Made by a program: the position numbers and the translations under genes
Shown: positions 1 to 12,200 of the stretch, in pieces
Layout: each line of letters opens with the position of its first letter
How positions within the stretch are numbered: the stretch's first letter is position 1
Source of the DNA: Bolinopsis microptera
Taxonomy: Eukaryota; Ctenophora; Tentaculata; Lobata; Bolinopsidae
NCBI RefSeq assembly: GCF_026151205.1
Contig: NC_087078.1
Span: 15,703,118-15,767,117, forward strand
Length of the DNA: 64,000 nt
Direction: 5' to 3'
The notes under the pieces: model-generated
Seen by the model: only the letters and a program-made list of their open reading frames with translations
Told to the model about the DNA's origin: nothing
Database searches by the model: none

Positions 1-148
1 AAAACTTATGCTCTTGAATGAGTGCACTTAATTTGATGTGATGCATTATAAATGAATTTCCGTGAAAAGTGAAATATGTAAAGTGAAATTATATGGTGAA
101 GTGAAATTAAATGTAATAATATCATAGTACCCTCTGCTTGATCATTAC

Positions 149-285
149 CGAATCGCAGTGGTTTCGGCTCAGGTTTCGCTTTGAACTTGGCATTCTTTTT
201 GTGGACGAGTTGAGCCTCCTTGGCACAGGTCTTGCAGCACCCACAGATTGAACAGCCGGAGTCTCCTGCACCGCACCCACACTCT
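149..285 (-). CDS. MYCBP2: MYCBP2 exon 15 (cysteine-rich insert, part 2)
   Basis: Acceptor CCCACTTTTCAG, donor GTAATG. Encodes ECGCGAGDSGCSICGCCKTC, AKEAQLVHKKNAKFKAKPEP, closely matching the human GCGSGESGCAVCGCCKACARE. Phase 2 in, phase 1 out; the next exon lies outside the window. Confidence 0.94.
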
Positions 286-3200
286 CTGAAAAGTGGGTGA
301 CCGGTATAATTAATGTAATCGGTAATAACTTACAGTAGGATTGACTATATGAGCTTATTTGGATTGGGCTTCTTGGTCATTCGGGTCCGGACTCTACGAT
401 GTGTGACTTGTATTGTCGGCGCAAAAGATTAGGGTTAGGACTAGGATTATAGTTACGGTAAGGGTAAGGGTAAGGGTAAGGGTAAGGGTAAGGGTAAGGG
501 TAAGGGTAAGGGTAAGGGTTAGGACTAGGATTATAGTTACGGTAAGGGTAAGGGTAAGGGTAAGGGTAAGGGTAAGGGTAAGGGTAAGGACTAAGAGTAA
601 GAGTAAGGGTAAGGGTAAGGGTAAGGGTAAGGGTTAGGACTAGGATTATAGTTACGGTAAGGGTAAGGGTAAGGGTAAGGGTAAGGGTAAGGACTAAGAG
701 TAAGAGTAAGGGTAAGGGTAAGGGTAAGGGTAAGGGTAAGGGTAAGGGTAAGGGTAAGGGTAAGGGTAAGGGTAAGGGTAAGGGTTAGGACTAGGATTAT
801 AGTTACGGTAAGGGTAAGGGTAAGGGTAAGGGTAAGGGTAAGGGTAAGGGTAAGGGTTAGGACTAGGATTATAGTTACGGTAAGGGTAAGGGTAAGGGTA
901 AGGGTAAGGGTAAGGGTAAGGGTAAGGACTAAGAGTAAGGGTAAGGGTAAGGGTAAGGGTAAGGGTAAGGGTAAGGGTAAGGGTAAGGGTAAGGGTAAGG
1001 GTAAGGGTAAGGGTAAGGGTAAGGGTAAGGGTAAGGGTAAGGGTAAGGGTAAGGGTAAGGGTAAGGGTAAGGGTAAGGGTAAGGGTAAAGCCAGGGTAAG
1101 GGTAAGGATTAGAGTTAAGGTTAGGGTTACTGTTAGGGTTAGGGTATGATAATTTTGTCTCGACCTAACCCTGACCCTAGTTTTTTGCGCTGAAAAAAAA
1201 TCCCACGCTTTCGAGTCTCCCGCCTTCGAGTCCAGACCCTGCCAGTCTGAGCGAGATAACGTTATACTCAGTTACTAATGCTTGCACCAGTTACAGTATC
1301 ACGCATTTTGTTATGGAAGTGATGGTATCAATTCATAAAGTCACATATAAGTTTGTCGAAACAATTGTTAAAACCAAAGTTTAAAAGCTGCAGAGTAAAG
1401 TTGCGGCCAGAATTATTAAAACAATCGGATTAGTTCTAGCTCTATTCTTCTGTGTGTGCTACAATCGGAAACATAAAAACATAACAATGAAAGCAGTGAG
1501 AAAGTGAGAATTACAACAGATCTAACTCTATTTATTGAGAGGAAAAGAAAACAGCTGGAAAACAATTCCACTTACAGTCCGGGATCTCGGCCAGGTTCAC
1601 CGTTCCTACAACACCCAGCACCATACCCTGTACACTCGCCACAGAAGAAGCAAATCATACAGAGGATATTCCTCCAAACATGGGTCCCCGGCTCACACAT
1701 ACCATCATCACTGTCACTCTCCTCTTCTTCTGAGGACACTATTTTGAGTATTATTTACAGAAAGTGTAGTTGAGAAACTTTCAAGGACTGCACATCACGT
1801 GACACGGTCTGACGTGCTAGCTAGACGGCACGTACTGCAAACAGACCGCAGTACGAGATGTTGGAGTGTCTGGTCCGAGCTAGACGGCACGTAATGCATC
1901 TCGTAATGCACTACGTGACGTCTAGCTGGGGTCTTAACAACGTACTGCATGTTGGGATCGTTTGTAACGCTGGAGAACAAAATGTTCATGGAACAGGATT
2001 CCAGATAAAAACATGTCTTACATCTACCACCCGCACAACTTACAGGGTGTCCCAATGAGTTAAAACTGAGAAAATTAGGAGGGTTTTCTTATTACCCAAT
2101 AAGAAACCCTCCTAATTTTCTCAAAAAAGACTAGTCTTTTTTGGGACACCCTATACTACGAGAGTACCTGGGTTAAGGTCAGGGTTGTGGATGTAGTTTC
2201 TGCCGCACTGTCCTTGAGTGTTGCTCCCCATCGTGTACACGGTTCCCGCAGTGGTGAGGATAGCAGCGTGGTTGTGCCCCAGGGCCACGCTCTTCACTGA
2301 TACCACACTGAACTGTGGTACTAATCCTGCTGAAATAATGGTTTTATTTTTATCTATTATTTATTTGTTTTGACACGTGATTCTTGGGTTTGATTGGTCA
2401 ATGCTGGAAGTTTATTGGTCAATTATTGTTTATTTTCAGTCAGGAGACGCTCCTCACTGATACTGTTGAAGGGTTTTAAATAAGTAAATACTAAATAGGT
2501 ATATCACTTTGGGAACACTCAGTTGATACCTTACTTTTTAATGACGATGGAACGTCGAATTTTATGATTTTTTTCATAAACTCATCCATGATTTTACCGG
2601 TTGTCACTCTAGTCAGACTTCCAAAACTTTAGCTTAATCTCAATGAATATCATTCAGAATAAGATCTTCGTTATAATCTAGAATAGACTTTCAATGACCA
2701 TTATTGTTACTCTTTCGTCACGCATCCCACTTTTTTATATATCTTCTCGGACTGATATCGGATGATCAACAAGTAAAACAAGTAAACCTATTGTGTTTTC
2801 TAAAACTCTACCTTAACACCACTTGATTGGAAATAATGAGCCAGTATTCGCCAACTTAGACGTTTTAAGGAAAATTATAACTTATATGATTTTCACATGC
2901 TTTGGGTTTGCCAAATTTTAGGATTCAATTCAAAATGTAGAGGAGTTATTACTCTATTCAAATGTTTTTTGCTAGGCGACATTTCCGATTGAGTTTAACC
3001 TCGTTGAATCATGGCAACAAAATCTTCTCAATGATCGAGAATAAACTTTCGATCACCGATACTAATTGAAAATCCATTCTCGAATATCGAGAATACTGAC
3101 GGATAAGTTGGTGGTCATTAACCACACTAACTCGCACGTCACGCAACCTACCTTTTCTGTATCTGATCCGACTGACGTCGAACGCTCAACAAGTAATTAA

Positions 3201-6200
3201 GCAACCACACATTGCATCGTTAGTCTAAAACTCAGCCTGACCACTAGAGTCGGAGGATTGAGCTAGGCGTTTTTACTCACCACTAGATTCGAATGATTGA
3301 GCCAATAGTCCGAACATATAAAGTTGACCACACTCCGTTACAAAGGCGCTGGTCGTGTTCCCCGCCGCGCACCCTACCACTCTGTCCTTGATACGGTCGA
3401 TTAGTTTCGGTTTCGAGGGGGTGGGTTTCTTCTTGGGTTTAGCTGTAGTGTTTTGATTGGTTAAAAATATGTATGTGATGGAGATTGTGATCCAAAAATA
3501 GATTGAGGTGTGAGGTTTAAAAACTCGTGACTCAAATAGACATTGGTTGATGATTTCGGTTATATTTGATTCGAAATAGACTGTTCGACAATGATCACGA
3601 CTTTCATCACGTTATTTGGGAGAAGTTAAAAACTGGGCTTGTGAACAAAAACACGAGTTTTCACCATCCCACAGATCCTTAGTGGTCGGAATTTTAACGC
3701 TCCGACGTTTGTTCTAGACCAAATTGGTTTGACTCCAACTGATATAAAACCGCGTTCATATGTAAAAGTTTGTGATATGTATTGAAGCGTTGTTGAAGTT
3801 TGCGTTTTCAGCTAAGTTACGCCATGCAGCTTTGTTAAACACCAGGCTGTTCATCAATTACGATCAGCTGACGTTAAACTTCCTTTATCTCACTATCCAC
3901 TGTTAAGCAGATCGTCATTGAACTTTTAATTTATGAGAATATGTTTAGAATTAAGCATTATTCATGTGAGATAACTGTAACTATAAGATTTGCATATTAT
4001 TTGACAAGTTTCGTTCTTTGATCTAAACAAGTTGGCTTCTACGGGCATTCAAAAGAAATTCTTCATTATAGTCGATATCGTTCTAACGCATTTGCTTTGA
4101 TACTTCTTGATCATCGGACGAAGATCGCACACTTTTAACAGCAACTATTACAAGCAGAGACACATTGCTACCATGGTGAGAAAAGACTTTTCTATGAGTT
4201 AAACTTACAAGTTCAAATCATCAAATGAGAATTCAGTGCATGTCATAGCTTTTTTGGAACTTTCTCTGTTATTCTTTTTGAGAATACAGCGAAGCTATCA
4301 ACTCCGAACAAGTTTAACTCTGATTCAATTGATCTTTTGTCGAGAATGAGTTTGTCCAAAACAAGATGATTGACGCAATCTTATCTTGTCGGCAGGTTTG
4401 CAGTTGAGCTGGCCCGGCTCCATTTTAGTAGAGGAATTAGCTGATATTGTGTTTGGTGTTAAACTGTTATCTATTACTATAATCTCTGAGCATTATCAAG
4501 TGGCATCTTTTTATCCTTTAGACATCATCTCAGGGTTTCTACAAATTGAAAGGAATCAAAGACCGTAGCAACAGACTCGATGATTGTGCCAAAAAACAAA
4601 ATGGCTACCAGGAACGCAGACTGAACAAATACCTGGTAAGTGAGCAAGTAAAAACGAAAGTGAAAATACAAAATAAAGAGTAAATGAAAGTGAAAGTTAA
4701 CTCGAAAATGAATCCATATCAAAATTAGGAGTTATACTTAGGACATTCTTACAAATTCGCCTAGCTGTATTGATGATTTCCTTGAATGATTTGTATCCGT
4801 TTCTTAAGGTTAAGTACTGCAGGTTTGTATAAAAAAGGAGCACGAAGGCACAATGGACAAGTTGAAGATACAAGAACGCGAACTTAACCAAAGAAATTCC
4901 ATGCTGTCGGAGTACCTGCAGAAGGAGCAAGAGAGAAAGGAACTAGAGGAGCTTCAGAGACAGGAGCTGATCAGTAATCCGGTGACAGTAGCGTTCCCCA
5001 GCATCGACGAGAGGAGAGGTGGGACAGCTGAGGGGAGGAAAGGAAATAAGCAGGAGAGACGAGGAAGCAGAATGGAATCGAAAACCTCGTCTCCCAAAAA
5101 CAGGAACAGAAAAGTACCGATGAGGATGCTCCAGCGACGAGGAAGTGTTAATATTCAGCTATTACACGTTGTCGGTTCGACTTCCTCCGGAATGCTTATG
5201 AGAGAGCAATCCGATGAGGATATAAGTAGGCCCAGTACAGGCGGGTTAAAGCTACCACCGCTCAGGGAGGAACTGGCTACTAACAGAAGATGAACTCGCA
5301 GGTGTGTCATTAATCAATCTGCAGTTCTTCAGTGTATTGCGACTGAATTTAATGAAATATAACTTTAAGTCGGGACGGAGGTGGACACAGTTTCAAGTCC
5401 TCAGATTTTTAATATTCTGTCGAGAAAAACGCTGAATCCGTCTTTCTTTTGATAAAGAAATGAATTGCTGAACAATTCATAAGGTTTGTGATTGATTGGG
5501 ATCATTATGGGTTTCCATGGCAACGATTAATTGCAAGGACGTGTACGTGGTTGAGCGATTGATTGTTAATTGTTTTCAAAACAATCATGAGCGTTTTTTA
5601 ACTTTTTATGATTTAAAGGCTTTCGCCTTGGCCAATGATTATTTTTAAACATCCTTATTAAAAATAACTTTTCGGTAAGCTTAGCTTCATTGATAGTTGT
5701 CCAAATAAAATTGATGTATGCATGCGTTTCGATTTATCAATTTATTGAGTCACAAGATCTTTAGATCTCCATCTCATTCTAACTAATCTATAAGATTTCT
5801 GCAGAAACACAGATACAATACTATGCAACTTAACAATTTCTGGTAAAAGAGGTAGCAACTTAACCACAACGGGCACCAACTTCTATGGCTGATGTTTCTT
5901 AACCTTTGTAGCGTAGTAAGCTACATAGTACATACGGCATGGTGTGATGCTTATTATACTAGGCTCGCATACAGAGTCTGTTTAATTCTAACCACTGATA
6001 CCATTTGAAGATAGTGTATAGGATGCAAAAATTCTATCGAATGCCCGCAAAAATTCAACTAATCCCCGGGACATTTACGAAAATGGGGGTTGTTACAGAA
6101 GAAGTAACAGCATTCTTCTGGGAATCTGGGTATTTGAAAAGATGTACGAGTTCAGTGGCTTAGTGGTTTGTTGGTTTAGTATTGACAAGGTGGTTTTTAA

Positions 6201-9200
6201 CGTGAGGAGACAGGATGGCTTGAGTGTTATAACAGCTTAGTTGGAGTAGCCATGCAGTGGCTGGCGGCTCACGATGGCACTGGTATAGTGCCATATAGTT
6301 CTTATATAGTGGTAATTATTTTAGTGGTTTAGAAGTTTCTCAGATCGATCAGAAAAACCAGCATGGTTTAGTGGTCAGCTGGTTTTTCTGCTGAATTCTA
6401 TTTCGAACTAGCAGTTCTATTTCGAACTAGCAGATTTTGCTGAGAAATTTGATAAGAACACTGAAAATAACTCACAAGAATCGCCGTCCACCCCACGTTT
6501 AATGTGGCCAGCAATGTAGGGCTTCCCATCCTCGGACAAGAGAATCACGTACTTTTCTTGGTGTGGACACGCTATCGCTGTAAACCTGTCCGGAGTTAAG
6601 TTACAATTATTATTTTGTTCTTCTTTACATAGAATTTACCTGGACTTTACTGAGACTTAACCTAGAGTTTGTTATGAAAATTAGGAAAAAAACGATATGA
6701 TATCAACGTTTTAAGAGTGCGTTTATTCTGTAGCAAATTTCCAAAATATCGTGACCATTTCACCCCGACGTTTTTGGATCTCTCGGGATTATGGTGAAAA
6801 TGCTGATTTACTTGCTAACAGATCCAATGGGAAACTCCACCCATTTGTCAATCAGACCCTGACCGGTTCCTATCTCATCAGCATTTCCACGGAACTTCAA
6901 CTGCAATAATTACATTACCAAGCTATAAATATAACGTAATAAACGATACTTTACTTCATACTTGACTTCATTAAAAAATAAAATTATACAACTTGGGTTA
7001 TATTATAAGAATTTAACAAAATGTAGAAATTACAAATTCAGATTCACAAAGCTTTCAAAACGAGCTCCTACCTTGCCGTCCATGTTTATAGTAAGTGTGT
7101 AAGAATCTGTTCCGGATATGGCCATCACGTCCTGTTTCACTGAAACGGACAGGATAAGGAGACTACATTTTCCATTTGAATAATGGCTGATACAATATTG
7201 GTAGAGAAAGGAGAGAAAAAGAGAGTAAACGCCTCTTCCACACTAACCGACAGCATGACACATCTTCTCGCTATCACAACCAGTAGACCCAAAAGCCAGG
7301 ACTGCAGGGTTAGTTACAGACAGAGTTTTTTCGGACAGTTCCACTTTGGGTGGAGTCACGGACAAGTCCACACTTTGAAGTGTAACAGCGGACCATGTGC
7401 CCTGAGCTAGAAGCAGGTTTCCGGAGTCTGCTATACACTTCGTGTTTTGTCCGATATCTGGGGAGGTGGTCAGGTGGAGGTAAATAGAATATCTTATGAG
7501 AAAACGTATGAAATTTAATCACCATATTATTATGTTATGATAAAACATATGAGAAAAATGTAAACACTTTTAATTTTTATTTTGACTCCTGTTTTGTACT
7601 GGACCATCTAGAAAACAAAAACAGCAGATTGATTATGTTGCATTGTACCAATTAACTCCGGGTAATATGATCATCGGCAGTCTATGGAAAGTAATGAACT
7701 TAATAATTCTAATACTTCCTGACTAGTTAAGTGCGTCAGGAATGCACCTAACAGCGCATGCTACACTTCTCCGAGATTTCATGTTGCCATGGCAACAGAT
7801 TACCTAGCTTATGGGTCTTCTCAATGACGAGAGTATCTTTATTGATAGAGACAACAGAGCGAGAGAGCTTTCCTGTCTTTACAGCTAAAAGGACTGTAGT
7901 TGCTGAGATCAACTCCAACTTTGTAGACGGTATAGACACTTTTTTGACACATTTACCCTGACAGAAAGTTTGTTTATATCAAATATATTTCTTCATATAT
8001 TTACCTAATAAGCTTCGATACAGGGAATATAATGATGAACAATTATGAATAATGAAGTCTCCAGTTTTAAATATGATAAGTAGAAATAGTTACCAAAAGG
8101 GAACCGCTGATACCCGACGTGAACTTGTATAGATCACCAGAGTTATAGACAAAGACATGTAACCCATCGCTTGCCATGCTGAAACGTATCTGAAACACAG
8201 TGAGATCGTGAATCATATAAAACAAAAGTATTGTAATGAGTCAAAGACTTTAAGATCAAAGTTCAATGCAGTTACAATACACCAAACTTGATTAGTGACC
8301 GAACTACAAGGCTAGCTCACTCTTTATTGTATCTTACCTGTATCAGGAATAAATCCACAGTTGAATTTTATCATCACATTTGTGAGGTTAGAAGTGCTCC
8401 AAGAAGACGAATTTAGTTTTCTGTCTGTTCTGTAGCGACTAAGTGATCTGGTTTGAAGGTCCGATAGCACTCCGCATGTCTGAAGAAGGTCACTTTTTGG
8501 TAATGTAGATGTGTGTACATTGTACAATATGTACTATTTATCAATTAATAGTAATACAATATGTAGTATTACATTAACAATTCGTTACCAGCTAAAAAAG
8601 TTCAAGTTTTCACTTATCATTAAGATGTACACTCAAACATAGTGTCAGAAATCTAATAAGAACATGACAGGCAGTGACATTATGAAATGAAACGCATTTA
8701 CATTCAGTACATGGAATGTACTTCATTTACATTCCATTTCTATCTTTACCTCAATATCAGAGATTTTAGCTTTCAGTGTATGTCTGATGGCTGACAAAAT
8801 GAGGTCAGCCCGGTTTTGTAGAATAGCAACACATAACAAAACTTTAAAAGTTGTTTTGTCAGTCGATGACAAGCTTATATCTTTGAGAAAACTCAGCCAA
8901 CTACCTGTAATTAATGAACAATTACCGTGATTTTTGAAGACGATAAAATATGTTTCATGCATTCAATAGTAAATACCGAACTATACGGTTTCATTTCTTT
9001 ATAACACAAACATCATGTACTCTGACACCTCACCAATAATATCCTACAAACCTGCAGCTAAATCGTTTCCCGAGAAACATTTTTGGGGTAAATCTTTAAT
9101 GCACTGATCGGTAGTGGATACCACACTCGACAGCAGTGCCGGAGCAGACAGGCTAACTTGACGTAGAAGTTCGAACACCGAATGTAGGCTTGCCACAGAG

Positions 9201-12200
9201 ATCTGAAACGGAATTGTCACTTACAAGTTTAAGAAGTTGAATAACGGCGGGTCAATACGGAAAAGCAGTTCCATCTCACATATACACACGTGCGCGCGGC
9301 GCGTAGATGTTATAGAAGGTACCTAAAATAAGTGCCTTTTTATAATTAAATGTAGCCGCGCCACACGTATCCAGTAACGAAAACTAACTTTCTTTGGAAA
9401 CCAACATTTTGGATACGTTATACAGTAAGCTGTACGAGATCAACAGGGTTCACTTTCCGTGGAAATGACGATTGATTGCAGATTGCTCATTTTAATTGTG
9501 ATTGGCGTCTTATTGAAATAATGAATTACTTACTAAAGTACTTACTTTATTCAAAACGAGCGACATCTAAAAAGTATATTAAATGATTTCAAGTTAAATA
9601 ATTGCATGAAAAAAACGCAATAGAAGAGCTAAGTGTAGATAGTAAATTATAAACAATAATAGGGGCCAGCTGAACCTTTTTACTGTGTAGTGTCGGGTTA
9701 CAGTACATTTACAAAATAAATATTTCCATTACTAATTCACTTTGCTCATTTTGTAAACTTTTAAATAGACTTGGTTTTCTTCTGTCTTATTATTGTTAAT
9801 AGTCATATGGCGTGCATGAGGAATACTTGGAATGGGAAAACAAAAGTAAGTGTAACCGAAGTGGACAGTGTGTAAAACGTTTTAAACCCGCGGACAAACG
9901 ATATAGGATTTTGAAATAAAAGTTCTTTCTGCCATCGTTACAAAGGGGAGAACCGAGAAATTATAATCTTGGTTTATTCTCAAAAATTATATTCGTTCTG
10001 TATTGAATCGGTAATTTAGCATACAACAATAGATATTGGAAAAAGTAACTTTTTTTGAAAGATTTTTTATCTTAAAATTAGCGAGCGTGCTAAATAACTC
10101 TAAACTGGAACTTCGAGATTTTTCAAAAGGGCCCCCGGCAGTTGAGACCAACGTTGTTCGATGTATTTTTGAACGCTGATTCCGAATCACATGACATAGG
10201 GTTAAAATGTTCCCCTGACGAATAATCAGCGAAAAAACTGTTTTGATCACGTCATATATATAAGGAAGTAAGTCGATTTTCTCGTTCTAGGGTTACGATT
10301 TCAGCAGTAGCTTGAGTTGGGGATCGGGTTGGGGCCAGAGCACAGGGTTTGTGTTTTGAATTATCCGTCAGAGCCATCTAGAGAGCGTGTTAAACTTAGT
10401 CACGTGATAGTCCAGTGCAGTTTAGAGTCGTATTTAACCTCCTCATGTTTAGAGCTTTTATTCAATTAAATATTTAATAAACTTCTTTTAAATCGCACAT
10501 ATTCGTGGGAAAATCAGACACCAAACTTGACACATATATAATATAATACATACATAAAATAGTATATACATATTACAAAGGGATGGGATGATATCATATG
10601 CGAAACAAGTCAAATGGCCCCTTTTATAACAAAACTTGTGACGAAATACCAGTATTATACAATCTATATTCGATACAATGTTGAGAGACATGTTGGCGTA
10701 CACTGTACAGCTGTCCTGTATAGCACCTTGGCAAACCACCGATGTTAAGTTAAAAGCTTATAACATCATTTCTCCGCCGCTGCAACGGTTACTGGGATTC
10801 TTCCTGTGCAGCTACGGCAAAACCAAACGAAAATAACCAACGATCAACGCATCATCACTGGCCAATCATTGTCTGAACAACAAAACTTATCAATCGATGG
10901 CTACCAATTATGTACATGGATTTATTTGTGGTAGAACAACCTTGCTCCACTTGAAATTAGCAGAGCCCTAAAATCAATCAAAATATCACTGTTCAAATTC
11001 CAAATGGAATTTCCTTATATCCAGTTATTCAAAGACATATGTAGGTTACATTTCCATAACTTTATTGACAAAGGAATTTGTAATCATCGAAAGACTGGAC
11101 CCTAAAATTTGGGCTTTAACTTAAATTCTATGGGAAGGTAAAGAATAAATAGTTAAACTATTCCAAGATATTTCGTCAGAAAATCAATGAGACTAGCAAA
11201 ATTGGAGATTGACAAATGTCAACATTCAACAATTCTATTTTTACTTATTTCACCCCAGTTTGTACAGCCACAGCCACATTTAGCTACTGAGTACAAAACC
11301 GGCTAATTTTGGGAACCCGAAATACAAGGCCATGTAGCAATGTCACTTCGTTTGCGGTTTAACTACACAAGTGCAGTATATCACTTCATTTAGCTCCCGA
11401 TTATAGTGCAGCGTGGGTTCGAACTCGCAACCTTTCGATCTTGAAGGATGCACCCCACCAACTCACAAAACACCACCGTCACACAGCTATGCCCTTAATT
11501 TTGAATCATAAAAAAGATCGCACGACATCATCGCTATTTTAACTAAGATCAGTCCAATCTAAATGCCACTTGTAACATCCACAAAAGCTACGATCTTATA
11601 ATAAGATACTGTGCGTCTGTTATTGAGCTTGTATGTGATATACTGTGATGATGGTATTATCTAGATCAGTTGAAAACGATTCTACAGAAGTATGCTTTTC
11701 GTCTGAATTAAGATCAGACAGTTTAATCCACAACATGCATCCAACATCAACTGTACTTTTGAGTTTCGAGTAATCTGTTGAGTTTGATTTATCAATATCA
11801 TTCAAATTGGTATATATCACAACAATGAAAATTATAAAAGTTGAAACCACTAACAGTCATAGGATACTCAAATTCCTGGACTAATGACACAAACATGTAT
11901 TGTTCGATAACAATTTAGGACGTCAAAACAGAACAAATTGATACCAAGCTACCCTTACCAACTAGATTAAATGCAAGACCTAAATGACTTTAAATGCAAA
12001 GAGACGAAAGAGTTCTATTTCAGGGTAGGTCCATCTCATACATGTCGGTCTGAATGATGCCAAATTCTACTAAATTCGGGATGCAACAAATTAAAATTAC
12101 AAGAATTCTGTTCCCGGATTTAAACGGTTAAAACAATTAGAACTTAATTTGATGCTTATACTTTTTTCTCCGATCCATGACTCTTGTGCCGTAACAAAGT

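Noticed and set aside
413-637. ORF across the GGTAAG array
   Set aside because: Product is a simple Val-Arg/Lys-Gly repeat caused by the hexamer.
439-1141. True chromosome end
   Set aside because: MYCBP2 exons continue on both sides of the array in phase.
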